Positions 24,203 through 32,732 of a stretch of DNA of 64,000 nt are shown piece after piece. The position numbers and the translations under genes are program-made. Source of the DNA: SHVO01 sp964576515 (GTDB lineage: Bacteria > Pseudomonadota > Alphaproteobacteria > Rhodospirillales > Rhodospirillaceae); contig CAZNUW010000002.1 of NCBI GenBank assembly GCA_964576515.1, positions 248,001 through 312,000 on the forward strand, written 5' to 3'. Below the pieces are notes generated by a model. The model was not told the origin of the DNA. It saw only the letters and a program-made list of their open reading frames with translations, and ran no database searches. Position 1 is the first letter of the stretch; the number at the start of each line of letters is the position of its first letter.

Positions 24203-26242
24203 TCATACCTCGGCCGTGACCGCCACATCGGGCGTCTTGACGGGCAGGCGTAGGCGGATCGTGGTTCCGCGCCCCAATCCTTCGCTCAAGGCTTCGATGG
24301 TGCCGCCGTGCGCTTCGACGATCCCCTTGCAGATCGCAAGGCCGAGGCCGGTGCCGGGAACCGTGCGGTCGCGATGGCGCGCCCGGTAGAACTTGTCGAA
24401 AACCGCGCCCAATTCTTCCGGCGCGATGCCGCGTCCCTGGTCGGTGATGTCGATGCCGATGTCGTCGCCGAGTTTGCGCGCGGTGATCTGGATGGCGCTT
24501 TCCACCGGCGCATACTTGGCGGCGTTGTCGAGCAGGTTCATGAGTACGGTCTCGACCAATACGAAATCCACGTTGATGAGCGGCAGGCGGTCCTCGACGT
24601 CGGCATAGACCTCGTGCTGCGCCAGCCGCCGGTGCGCCGCGTCGAGGGATGTCGAGATCAGGTCGCCGACGTCCGCCCACTGCAGCCGTGGCACCAGAGC
24701 GCCGGCTTCCAGGCGCGTCATCTGTAGGACGTTTTTAACGAACCTGTTGAGACGTTCGGCCTCCTCCAGGATCGTGGTGAGCAGTTCGCCGGTCACCTCT
24801 GGGGTATAGCTGCGACCGTAGGATAAGAGGCTGGTGGCTGAACCGATGATCGAGGCCAGCGGGGTGCCGAAGTCGTGCGAAATCGCCGACAGCAGGGCCG
24901 AGCGCAAACCCTCCGTCTGCGAGACGACGCGGGCGTTCTCCAGCTCCTGTTTCCGCAACGTGTGCTCGACGGCGAGAGCGGTCAAGCGGCAGATGGAGCC
25001 GATGACTCGCCGGAATCCCGCCGAACGCACGATCTCGCGCGCGGTGTTCCGCAAGACCAGAACCGCAACCGTACCCTCGCCGGTTTCCAGCGGTTGGAAG
25101 GTCGCTTGCATCTCCGGCCACATGATCGTGCCCCGGCCGGCGGGCAGGCCCTGATTGAAAACCCATCGCGCGGCTTCGATGTCTTCCTGCGTCAAGCTGG
25201 CGTTCGGCGGATAGGTCGCCTGGAGCGCGGCGGCGCGGGCGCGCGGCGAGGCCAGCGCCAATGTTTCGCTGCCGCCGCCGGTGAACGGCGTCAGCAGCGT
25301 GGTTTCACACTCAAAGATGTCGTTGCACTGATGCACGATGGCGCGGAAAATTTCCTGCGTGTCGCGGGCGACGGCGATGTCGCGCGTTAACTGGAATAAC
25401 GCGCGGGCTTCGCGGGCCTGGCGTTGGGCGCGGCTGGCCTGCTGCCGCAGCCCGCCCGATAGATTGCTGGTGATGGCGCCCACCACCAGGAACAGGATCA
25501 GGGTCAGGATGTCGCTGGGGGACGACGTCAGGACAATCTCGTAGCGCGGCTGATCGAAGAAGTAATTGAAGATGCCCAAGCTGGCGATGGTGGTGAAGGT
25601 CGCAGCCGCCATGCCGTAGGCGCTCGCGCTGTACACGACCGCGGTCAGGAACAGCATCACCAGGTTTTCCGGCGGCACGAGCTGGTCGAGAAGTTGAATC
25701 AAGAGACTGACAAGGCTCACCGCGAACGCGCTCAGGACATAAGCGTGGTACCAGGGCCGTTGTTCGTCGATGCGCCAAGCGAGGCCCAGTCGCGGTGTGG
25801 CGCCGCCCTCGTGGCCGGGGTCCGGCATGACTTCGATGCGCAGCGCCCGGGCGGCCTGTTCGATCCGCGCGGCCATGGCGCCGGGCAGGCCCTGCAGCAG
25901 GGTGTGCTGGCGGCGGGCGCCGAGCACGATGGCGGCGGGCGGACGCACGGACCATCCGCCGATCATGGCCTCAAGGTCTTCGCGCGTACGCCACGGCAGC
26001 AGCGTAATGCCCCACCGCTCGGCAAAAACAGCGAGGTCGTCGATGGTGTCGAGCGCCATGATCTCCGAGCGCAGCCGCGGCATCGTACGTACGGCGATGG
26101 TTAAAGGCAGATCGCGTTCCTGCGCGGCCCAAAGGGCCTCGCGCGCGAACTGCAGCAAGTCGGAGGCGGGGCTCGCGATCGCAAGCATATGGGTGGCGCG
26201 GATGGCGCTGGTGACCGTCGGATGCGCGGATGCAAGTCCCAT
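24203..26242 (-). CDS. KdpD-like sensor histidine kinase lacking the N-terminal KdpD domain
   Basis: 679 residues versus about 890 for full KdpD. Residues 1-140 are a UspA-like domain. A DUF4118-type four-helix membrane domain (about 165-255) comes next, then GAF, HisKA with LLSAISHDFGTPLASI, N box LLDNAAKYAP, and DQGRGIAP plus GTGLGLAICKG. The N-terminal KdpD domain with its Walker ATP motif is missing, and the znuB gene begins where it would be encoded. The start at 26242 is the least certain point, since the frame stays open to 26356 and the ribosome site is weak. It lies 43 bases after znuB, so it is probably transcribed with the zinc genes. Confidence 0.85.
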   Translation of the reverse strand: MGLASAHPTVTSAIRATHMLAIASPASDLLQFAREALWAAQERDLPLTIAVRTMPRLRSEIMALDTIDDLAVFAERWGITLLPWRTREDLEAMIGGWSVRPPAAIVLGARRQHTLLQGLPGAMAARIEQAARALRIEVMPDPGHEGGATPRLGLAWRIDEQRPWYHAYVLSAFAVSLVSLLIQLLDQLVPPENLVMLFLTAVVYSASAYGMAAATFTTIASLGIFNYFFDQPRYEIVLTSSPSDILTLILFLVVGAITSNLSGGLRQQASRAQRQAREARALFQLTRDIAVARDTQEIFRAIVHQCNDIFECETTLLTPFTGGGSETLALASPRARAAALQATYPPNASLTQEDIEAARWVFNQGLPAGRGTIMWPEMQATFQPLETGEGTVAVLVLRNTAREIVRSAGFRRVIGSICRLTALAVEHTLRKQELENARVVSQTEGLRSALLSAISHDFGTPLASIIGSATSLLSYGRSYTPEVTGELLTTILEEAERLNRFVKNVLQMTRLEAGALVPRLQWADVGDLISTSLDAAHRRLAQHEVYADVEDRLPLINVDFVLVETVLMNLLDNAAKYAPVESAIQITARKLGDDIGIDITDQGRGIAPEELGAVFDKFYRARHRDRTVPGTGLGLAICKGIVEAHGGTIEALSEGLGRGTTIRLRLPVKTPDVAVTAEV

Positions 26243-26285
26243 GGCGCCGATTATGGCCTGTTCCGGCCCGGGCGAGGGAGCAATT

Positions 26286-27071
26286 TTATATGCGCGGACG
26301 CACGGCGGCGCCGGCGAGGATGCTGAGCGAGAAGATGACGGCCGCCGCGGCGACAATCGAGGCGCCGGAGGGGATGTCCCAGGTAAAGGACGCCCAAATG
26401 CCGGCGACCGTCGCCGCGCCTCCGACGGCGACGGTGAACAAGGCCATCGCCTCCGGACCGCTGGAGAGCCTGCGCGCGGCAGCGGGCGGGATGATCAGGA
26501 GCGCGGTGACCAGCAATATTCCGACGATCTTCATGGCGATCGCGACCGTGACGGCAATCAAGACCGTGAAGGCCAGGCGCACGCCGATCCCGGCGAAACC
26601 CTCGGCGCGGGAAATGTCTTCGTTGACCGTCAATGCGATCAAACGCCGCCAGAGGAAGGCAAGGGCCGCCAGGACCGCGAACCCGCCGCCGTAGATCCGG
26701 GCGAGGTCGGCGTCCGTGATCGCGAGGATGTCGCCGAACAAATAGGCCGTGAGATCGACCCGTACGTTTTGCAATGTGCTGACGGCGATCAAGCCGACCG
26801 CAAGCGCGCTGTGCGACAGGACGCCCAGAAGGGTGTCCGTCGGAATCCGGCGTTGGAATTGCAGAACAAACAAGAGGCCGCCGACGACCAGACATGTGGC
26901 CAGGGTGCCGACAATCGGCGCGACGCCCGCAAGCAAGCCGAATGCGATTCCCATCAATCCGGCGTGCGACAAGGTATCGCCGAAATAAGCCATGCGCCGC
27001 CAGACGACAAAGCAACCCAACGGCCCCGCGACCATCGCGATGCCAAGCCCCGCCAGGACGGCGCGTATCAT
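26286..27071 (-). CDS. znuB: Zinc ABC transporter permease ZnuB
   Basis: 261 residues, an ABC-3 family integral membrane protein. Typical ZnuB blocks are GPLGCFVVWRRMAYFGDTLS near the start, the DTLLGVLSHSALAVGLI segment, AYLFGDILAITDAD, and the C-terminal GILLVTALLIIPPAAARR. Several TM helices are visible. A TTG at 27086 would give MFEPFMIRAVLAG, which fits homologues, so the true start may be five codons further upstream. It is downstream of znuC by 14-29 bases and forms the zur-znuC-znuB unit. Confidence 0.93.
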   Translation of the reverse strand: MIRAVLAGLGIAMVAGPLGCFVVWRRMAYFGDTLSHAGLMGIAFGLLAGVAPIVGTLATCLVVGGLLFVLQFQRRIPTDTLLGVLSHSALAVGLIAVSTLQNVRVDLTAYLFGDILAITDADLARIYGGGFAVLAALAFLWRRLIALTVNEDISRAEGFAGIGVRLAFTVLIAVTVAIAMKIVGILLVTALLIIPPAAARRLSSGPEAMALFTVAVGGAATVAGIWASFTWDIPSGASIVAAAAVIFSLSILAGAAVRPRI

Positions 27072-27100
27072 GAAGGGTTCAAACAAGAGACGGCGCGCCT

Positions 27101-27895
27101 TTAGGAATGATGGTGGTGGGTGTGATCGTGATGGTGGTCGCACGCGTCGGCGACGGAGCCGTCGGGGCCGTGAACGTGATCGTGATGGTGGGTGTAGGGC
27201 GCAAGCGTTTGCGCCGCCGCGGCGCCGAACAGGTCGACGAACGCCTTGTCCCGGCCGACGTCCGTCGGTTTGCCGGAGCAACAGATGTGGCCGTTCAGGC
27301 AATACACCCGGTCGGTGGCTGCCATCACGATGTTCAGGTCGTGCGAAACGAGAAGCACGCTGCAGCCGCTGCGATCACGCTGACGGGCGATGGTTTGGTA
27401 GATCTCGAGCGCGCCCGCGGCGTCCACGTTCTGCGTCGGCTCGTCGAGCACGAGCAACTGGGGATCGCGCAGCAGCGCGCGCGCCAGCATCACCCGTTGC
27501 AGTTCGCCGCCGGACAAGCGTAGCGCCGAGGCGTCGAGAAGCGCGCCGATACCCAACTCATCCAACACCGCCTGAAGACGTTTTTCATCGGGCGCGTGCG
27601 TCAGCGTCAGAAGGCGGCGTACGGACAAGGGTAAGGATGGATCGAGGTGATGACGTTGCGGCAGGTACGCAAGGGTCAGGCCGGGCGCGCGGCGCACCGC
27701 GCCTTGCTCCAGCTTCTCCAAGCCCAGGACGGCCCGGATCAGCGTCGATTTGCCCGCGCCGTTCGGTCCGATCACGGTCACGATCTCGCCGCGCCCGACA
27801 GAAAGGTCCACATGATCGAGAACGCGGCGGCCATCGCGGGTAAGGACCGCGCCCGTCAGCGTCACGGCGGCATCTGAAGAGGTTGCGGGCATCAT
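27101..27895 (-). CDS. znuC: Zinc ABC transporter ATP-binding protein ZnuC with His-rich tail
   Basis: 264 residues. Walker A is GPNGAGKST, the signature is LSGGELQRVML, Walker B is LLVLDEPTQNVD, and the switch His is in LLVSHDLN. The product ends in a histidine-rich tail of about 30 residues (HHHDHVHG, then DHHHDHTHHHH), which may hold or sense zinc. Its ATG overlaps the zur stop (ATGA at 27892-27895), so translation is coupled to the repressor. It powers ZnuAB zinc import. Confidence 0.94.
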   Translation of the reverse strand: MMPATSSDAAVTLTGAVLTRDGRRVLDHVDLSVGRGEIVTVIGPNGAGKSTLIRAVLGLEKLEQGAVRRAPGLTLAYLPQRHHLDPSLPLSVRRLLTLTHAPDEKRLQAVLDELGIGALLDASALRLSGGELQRVMLARALLRDPQLLVLDEPTQNVDAAGALEIYQTIARQRDRSGCSVLLVSHDLNIVMAATDRVYCLNGHICCSGKPTDVGRDKAFVDLFGAAAAQTLAPYTHHHDHVHGPDGSVADACDHHHDHTHHHHS

Positions 27896-28425
27896 GGATG
27901 GCGCGCGCCTCCTTTGACGCCTTCTTCGGCACAGTGCGCGCAAAGACCTTGGATTTCGATGATCTCGCTCTCCGGCGTAAAGCCATGCGCGCTCAGGGTT
28001 TTCTTGACGGCGCGCGCGAAGGCCGAACCTTCCATCTCCGTCGCCGACTTGCAGCCCCGGCAAATCAGAAAATGGGCGGTGTGGCGTTCGTCCGCCAGCG
28101 CGCATCCGATGAAAGCGTTCAGGCTGGCCAGGCGATGGACGAGGCCGTTCTCCATCAAGAATTCAAGCGCGCGGTAAACCGCCATGGGCGCGATGCGTCC
28201 GCGTTCACCGTTGAGGTCCGCCAGGATGTCGTAGGCGCCGATGGGCGCATGACTAGCCCACACAGCTTGAAGAACGCGGCGGCGGATGTCCGTCAACCGC
28301 GCGCCGCGTTTGGCGCACACCGCCTCGGCCGTGCGCAGGGCCTCGGCCGCGCACTGGCTGTGATCGTGGTGCGGGTGAGGAAAGGCCGCCGGCCGGGCGG
28401 TCGTCTTTCGGAGTTTCGATGCCAT
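27892..28425 (-). CDS. zur: Zinc uptake regulator Zur (Fur family)
   Basis: 177 residues. The winged helix carries LTDIRRRVLQAVWASHAPIG and APMAVYRALEFLMENGLVHR. The structural zinc site is the two CxxC pairs C122/C125 (ICRGCKSA) and C162/C165 (LCAHCAEE). The N-terminus has an extra His-rich segment (FPHPHHDHSQ). Location divergent to znuA and upstream of znuCB identifies it as Zur rather than Fur. It should repress both units from the palindrome at 28443-28459 when zinc is plentiful. Confidence 0.93.
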   Translation of the reverse strand: MASKLRKTTARPAAFPHPHHDHSQCAAEALRTAEAVCAKRGARLTDIRRRVLQAVWASHAPIGAYDILADLNGERGRIAPMAVYRALEFLMENGLVHRLASLNAFIGCALADERHTAHFLICRGCKSATEMEGSAFARAVKKTLSAHGFTPESEIIEIQGLCAHCAEEGVKGGARHP

Positions 28426-28442
28426 TTACGACGCTGGGATGA

Positions 28443-28459
28443 ATGTTATAACATAACAT
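28443..28459. promoter_or_regulatory. Zur box between zur and znuA
   Basis: ATGTTATAACATAACAT is a perfect 7-3-7 inverted repeat and matches the core of the known proteobacterial Zur consensus (ATGTTATANTATAACAT type). It lies 17 bases upstream of the zur start and 37 upstream of the znuA start, the right place to control both divergent transcripts. Confidence 0.9.
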
Positions 28460-28496
28460 AAAGGACAGGCTCGTCCGGAGCAAGGGACCGACCCCC

Positions 28497-29411
28497 GTGA
28501 TTCGTTTTATCGCCTTATTCGCCGTGCTCTTCACGGCGCTGCCCGCGGCGGCGCAGGCGCCCGCCGTTGTCGCCTCCGTGCGTCCGGTTCACGCGATCGC
28601 CTCCGCTGTCATGAAGGGCGTTGGACAGCCGCAACTCCTGCTGCCGGCGGGGGCGTCGCTCCACGCGCACGCCATGAAGCCCTCGGAAGCGCGCTTATTG
28701 TCCCGGGCGAAAGTCGTCTTCTGGGTTGGTCCCTCGCTGGAAGCTTTTCTTGTGAAGCCCTTGGCGGCGCTGGCGGGAAAAGCCCGCGTGGTGTCTCTTT
28801 TGAATACTCAAGGTCTTGAGACGCTGCCCGCCCGCGCGGCCGGTCTCGACGCCGGCCATGACCATGACCACGGTCACGAGCACGCGGCGGATCCGACGCT
28901 TCCCGACGGACATATCTGGCTCGATCCGCGTAACGCCGTCGCCATGGCCAATGCGATGGCCGAGGCGCTGGCGGTCGCCGATCCGGTCAACGCGCAGGAC
29001 TATTGGGCCAACGCCGAGACCTTCTCCCGCGACGCCATGGCGCTCGACCGCGATCTCCATGTGCGTCTCGCGCCGGTCCGGGATAAACCCTTTCTGGTCT
29101 TTCACGACGCATACCAGTATTTTGAGACCCGCTACCGGTTGGCCGCCCAGGGCAGCGTGAGCTTGTCGCCCGAACAGCCGCCGAGCGCGCGGCGTCTCGC
29201 CGCGATCCAAGAGAGAATGCGCCAGGGTGGAGCCGTGTGCATCTTTTCCGAGCCGCAGTTCGAACCGCGTTATGTCCAGATGCTCGTCGAGGGCTCGGGC
29301 GCGCGCATCGGCGTGCTCGATCCCGAGGGCGCGGCGCTCAAGGATGGCCCGGACCTCTACTTCTCGCTGTTGAACGGCATGGCCGATGAACTCGTGCGGT
29401 GCTTGAAATGA
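28497..29411 (+). CDS. znuA: Zinc ABC transporter substrate-binding protein ZnuA
   Basis: 304 residues, GTG start. A Sec signal peptide ends near AAAQA (residue 20). It is a cluster A-I metal-binding protein: candidate zinc ligands are His in SLHAHAMKPSEA (about 55-59), His in PDGHIWLDPRNA (about 139) and His in FHDAYQYF. The His-rich mobile loop HDHDHGHEH (121-129), found in ZnuA but not in manganese homologues, supports zinc as the substrate. It delivers zinc to ZnuB in the periplasm. Its TGA overlaps the ATG of the next gene. Confidence 0.94.
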   Translation: MIRFIALFAVLFTALPAAAQAPAVVASVRPVHAIASAVMKGVGQPQLLLPAGASLHAHAMKPSEARLLSRAKVVFWVGPSLEAFLVKPLAALAGKARVVSLLNTQGLETLPARAAGLDAGHDHDHGHEHAADPTLPDGHIWLDPRNAVAMANAMAEALAVADPVNAQDYWANAETFSRDAMALDRDLHVRLAPVRDKPFLVFHDAYQYFETRYRLAAQGSVSLSPEQPPSARRLAAIQERMRQGGAVCIFSEPQFEPRYVQMLVEGSGARIGVLDPEGAALKDGPDLYFSLLNGMADELVRCLK

Positions 29412-29704
29412 CGTGGCGCGGCCGCCTGCTTGCCTGGGTTGCGCCGCTTCTGCTGCTGGCGCAAGTCGCGCTGGCGATCCACCAGTTTGAACACCGCGTC
29501 GCGCCCGATGCGCTGACGGTCGCGCATGAGTGCGTTCTTTGTAACGTCGCCTCCGGTGCGGCCCCGCCGCCCGCGCCGTTTGTGGTCCTCCCGCCGGATT
29601 TTGGTCCGGTTTTTCACCCCCCCGCCGTCGCCGATGCCGCTTGCTGCGCGCACGTCGGCACGCATTTCCAATCGCGCGCGCCTCCTCGCTTCGTTGCTCT
29701 TTGA
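29408..29704 (+). CDS. Small exported His/Cys protein (DUF2946-like) of the zinc locus
   Basis: 98 residues from the ATG at 29408, which overlaps the znuA stop (ATGA). A hydrophobic N-terminus (LLAWVAPLLLLAQVALA) should export or anchor it. The mature part has HQFEHRV, then HECVLCNV, and later DAACCAHVG, so His and Cys residues cluster. This resembles DUF2946-type proteins often found beside metal transport genes. A periplasmic zinc carrier is possible but unproven. It lies 54 bases upstream of the TonB receptor gene. Confidence 0.65.
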   Translation: MTWRGRLLAWVAPLLLLAQVALAIHQFEHRVAPDALTVAHECVLCNVASGAAPPPAPFVVLPPDFGPVFHPPAVADAACCAHVGTHFQSRAPPRFVAL

Positions 29705-29758
29705 TCCGCGTGCGGACTCCGCGTCCGCCCCAGACTCTTTTCAGCAACGGAGATACCT

Positions 29759-31822
29759 ATGCGTCGCCATTATTTTGGCGTCGCGGTCGTTACATCATTT
29801 GTGGCCGCGACAAATTTCGTCACCATTGATACTCACGCCGGCGAAGCGCCGGAGGACAACCGCCTTCATATCGACGAGATATTCATCACCGGCTCGCCGC
29901 TTCAGCGCGACCGGTTCGATGTCGTGCAAGGCACCAGTGTCCTGACCGGCGACCGTCTCGCCGCGGCTTTGCGGCCCTCCATCGGCGAAACCCTCGCCAC
30001 CCAGCCCGGTGTGACGTCCACCTTCTTCGGTCCCTACGCCAGCCGTCCGATCATCCGCGGATTCGACGGCGACCGCATTCGCGTCCTGTTCGACGGCATC
30101 GGCAGCATCGATGCGTCCTCCGTCAGTCCTGACCACCAAACGGGCGGCGACTCGATGGGCGCGGAAAGGGTCGAGGTTCTGCGCGGCCCCGCAACGCTGC
30201 TCTACGGCACCTCGGCCATCGGCGGCGTAGTCAACATCATCGACGGACGCATTCCGGAAGAGATTCCGCCACGCGGATACCACGGTCACGCCATCGCAGG
30301 GTATGCCACGAACGCCGACGAACGCTTCGTCAGCGGTGGCGCGGACGTGCATGTGGGCGGCGGGTTTATCCTCCACGCCGACGGTGGTTGGCGAAAGACC
30401 GATGAATATAAAATTCCCGGCTACGCCAGTCCCGAAGCGGAGGAAGAAGGCGTGCTCGGCCGCGTCGAGAACTCCGACGGCCGCACCGCGAACGGCTCGG
30501 GCGGCTTTTCCTATGTCTGGGAAAACGGCGTCATCGGGGCTTCCGTACAGCGCTTCACTTCCAATTACGGAGCGCCGGGGCATCATCACCATCATCATGA
30601 GGAAGAAGAGGAAGAGGGCGAGGACCACGAAGATCACGATCATGACCACGAAGACCTGCTGGCGCGCATCGACCTCAAACAGACGCGCGCCGACTTCAAG
30701 GCGGAGGTCCGCCTTCCGGACGGTTTCATCACCACCGTGCGCGCGCGCGCAGCGTATGGCGACTATCAGCATCAGGAACTCGAGGGCGACGAGGTGGGCA
30801 CTACGTTCACCAACGAGGGGTGGGAAGGCCGCCTTGAGGCCATCCACGCCCCGCTCGGTGCACTGAACGGCATCTTCGGCGTGCAGTACCGCAAGCGCGA
30901 CTTCGCCGCGGTGGGCGAGGAGGCATTCGCGCCGCCGTCCGATACGCGGCAGTTCGCGGGGTTCTTGCTGGAAAGCGCCATCATCGGTCCCTGGCGCCTC
31001 GAGGCCGGCGCGCGTGTCGAGGGCACGAAGATCGACCTGCCCGCGGGCGTGTCACGCAGCTTCACCTCGACGGCGTTCTCGGGCTCGGTCGCTTACGAGT
31101 TCGCGCGGAATACGCTATTCGGCGTCACCGCCTCGCTGACCGAGCGCCCGCCGACGGCCGAGGAGATGTTCTCCAGCGGTCCCCATCTTGCGACCAATCA
31201 ATTCGAGATGGGAAACCCGGCGCTGACGGAAGAGAGCGCGAAGAACCTGGAAGTGACCCTGCGACGCAGCGCCGGACCGTTCACCGGTTCGGTGAGCCTG
31301 TACCGCACCTGGTATGACGACTTCATCTTCGCTGAGGAAACCGGCGCGGAGGAAGATGAATTGCCGGTGTTCCAGTACACCGCGGCGAATGCCCGGTTCA
31401 CCGGATTGGAATCGGAAGTCACCGTACAGGTGATCGACGAGGCCACTTACGGTGTCGCGTTCGATGCCGGCCTCGACTTCGTGCGCGCGACGAACATCGT
31501 GGCGGACGAGCCGCTGCCCCGCATCCCGCCGATGCGTTATCGGATCGGCATGGAAGCGCGCTGGAACGCGTGGGACGGCCGGATCGAGGTCGCGGGCGCG
31601 GCCAAGCAAGACCGCACCGCGCCGTTGGAAACCGCCACCGATGGCTACACGTTCCTGAACGGCCGCATCGGTTTCCGCCCGCTCGCCGATCAGGATGTGC
31701 AGATCGTGGTGCAGGGGCAGAACCTCACCAACGCGGCCGCGCGGCCGCACACCTCCTTCCTCAAGGACATAGCTCCCCTGCCGGGCCGGGATGTGCGTCT
31801 GTACGTGAGAGCGGCGTTCTAA
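29759..31822 (+). CDS. znuD: TonB-dependent outer-membrane zinc receptor (ZnuD-like)
   Basis: 687 residues with a signal peptide, though its cleavage site is unclear. The plug domain (about 38-170) has IFITGSPLQRDRFDVVQG, IIRGFDGDRIRVLFDG and AERVEVLRGPATLLYGTSAIGG. A 22-strand barrel follows and ends YVRAAF, with the terminal Phe expected of outer-membrane proteins. Around residues 278-302 an extracellular loop is very rich in His, Glu and Asp (GHHHHHHEEEEEEGE, then DHDHDHED), as in neisserial ZnuD, which takes up zinc. GGAG lies six bases before the ATG. It completes the outer-membrane step of this zinc regulon. Confidence 0.92.
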   Translation: MRRHYFGVAVVTSFVAATNFVTIDTHAGEAPEDNRLHIDEIFITGSPLQRDRFDVVQGTSVLTGDRLAAALRPSIGETLATQPGVTSTFFGPYASRPIIRGFDGDRIRVLFDGIGSIDASSVSPDHQTGGDSMGAERVEVLRGPATLLYGTSAIGGVVNIIDGRIPEEIPPRGYHGHAIAGYATNADERFVSGGADVHVGGGFILHADGGWRKTDEYKIPGYASPEAEEEGVLGRVENSDGRTANGSGGFSYVWENGVIGASVQRFTSNYGAPGHHHHHHEEEEEEGEDHEDHDHDHEDLLARIDLKQTRADFKAEVRLPDGFITTVRARAAYGDYQHQELEGDEVGTTFTNEGWEGRLEAIHAPLGALNGIFGVQYRKRDFAAVGEEAFAPPSDTRQFAGFLLESAIIGPWRLEAGARVEGTKIDLPAGVSRSFTSTAFSGSVAYEFARNTLFGVTASLTERPPTAEEMFSSGPHLATNQFEMGNPALTEESAKNLEVTLRRSAGPFTGSVSLYRTWYDDFIFAEETGAEEDELPVFQYTAANARFTGLESEVTVQVIDEATYGVAFDAGLDFVRATNIVADEPLPRIPPMRYRIGMEARWNAWDGRIEVAGAAKQDRTAPLETATDGYTFLNGRIGFRPLADQDVQIVVQGQNLTNAAARPHTSFLKDIAPLPGRDVRLYVRAAF

Positions 31823-31894
31823 GCCGCTGCGACGGGCGTGATTTCGAAAAGTGGGCCGCGGTTTTCGGAGAAAATCACGCCCATTAGAAAAACG

Positions 31895-31922
31895 GGTTGC
31901 TGCGGCTTAAGCCGCAGCAACC
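31895..31922 (-). terminator. Terminator whose loop contains the stop codon of the formyltransferase-like gene
   Basis: Perfect 12-bp stem GGTTGCTGCGGC / GCCGCAGCAACC with a TTAA loop. On the minus strand the TAA stop (31909-31907) is in the loop and the stem is followed by CGTTTTTC. The gene's last four sense codons form one arm. Confidence 0.8.
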
Positions 31923-32611
31923 GGATGGCCGCCGCGCATCACAATGCCGCGGCGGCCAGTCTCGAGGCGGTGAATTTCGCCGCCTTTGGTCGTCGTCAGG
32001 CAATGATCCGGACCTTCGCCTACGGCGCGCAGCCGCCGGGCTAATTCTTCTTCCGTGAAGCTTTCCGGTAACCGGCACAACGCGTCGAAGTCCTTGCGCG
32101 TGCGCCGCCGGCCCGACCAAACGTCGCCGCTGTAACGCAACGGTGTATGGGCGTCGGCCAAACGCGCCGCCATTTTTTCAAGCACATGGACCAGCACGAC
32201 AAAGGTATGCGTATCGAGCGCCAGGCGGTCCCAGCGCGGATCGATCGGGAATCGTTCGACCATGCAGATCGCGCCTGAGTCCACGGCCGGCGCCATCTCG
32301 TGCAATGTGACGCCGAAATCCCGTGCGCCTTCATACAAAGCGAACACCGAGGGGAAGATGCCGGGATAGTGCGGCGGTCCCGGGTGGAGATTGTAGGCCG
32401 GCGAGGGCAGGGTGTGCAGCACGCGGCGCGGCACAATGACGTCGGACCCGATGGAGAGAATCCGGCTCGTTTTCGGATCGTTGGCGAGTTCGCCTTCGAG
32501 GTCGGCCAGGGACCAGGCGAAGCTGAGAGAGGTCGTGGGCGCCGCCCGGCGCAGGACGTCCGTGAGCGGTTCCTCAAACTCACGTTGAGTTATTAGGATC
32601 AGGCGGCCCAT
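31907..32611 (-). CDS. Formyltransferase-fold protein (methionyl-tRNA formyltransferase-like)
   Basis: 234 residues. The formyltransferase active-site strand is NLHPGPPHYPGIFPSVFALY, with the catalytic-type Asn/His, and the companion DFGVTLHEMAPAVDSGAICM fits the H-x-D region of Fmt/PurN enzymes. It is shorter than Fmt (about 310) and lacks the C-terminal OB domain. It is more likely a hydroxymethyl/formyl transferase for a small molecule or sugar than the initiator-tRNA enzyme. It is monocistronic, ending in the terminator at 31895-31922. Confidence 0.8.
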   Translation of the reverse strand: MGRLILITQREFEEPLTDVLRRAAPTTSLSFAWSLADLEGELANDPKTSRILSIGSDVIVPRRVLHTLPSPAYNLHPGPPHYPGIFPSVFALYEGARDFGVTLHEMAPAVDSGAICMVERFPIDPRWDRLALDTHTFVVLVHVLEKMAARLADAHTPLRYSGDVWSGRRRTRKDFDALCRLPESFTEEELARRLRAVGEGPDHCLTTTKGGEIHRLETGRRGIVMRGGHPVAAA

Positions 32612-32680
32612 GGGTTTCCCTATCGATGTAACGAGAGGCTTGAAACCTCTTACCTCAAAGCCTATTACACCCGGGTAAAC

Positions 32681-32697
32681 AGGACCGATTTGGTCCT
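32681..32697. promoter_or_regulatory. Inverted repeat upstream of the suf operon, candidate Rrf2-regulator operator
   Basis: AGGACC-N5-GGTCCT, a perfect 6-5-6 palindrome 35 bases before the regulator's ATG. The position suits autoregulation by the Rrf2 protein encoded directly downstream. The assignment is inference. Confidence 0.5.
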
Positions 32698-32732
32698 AGA
32701 TTCGCCGGGTAGGCCCTCGGGCCGGTTGAAAA

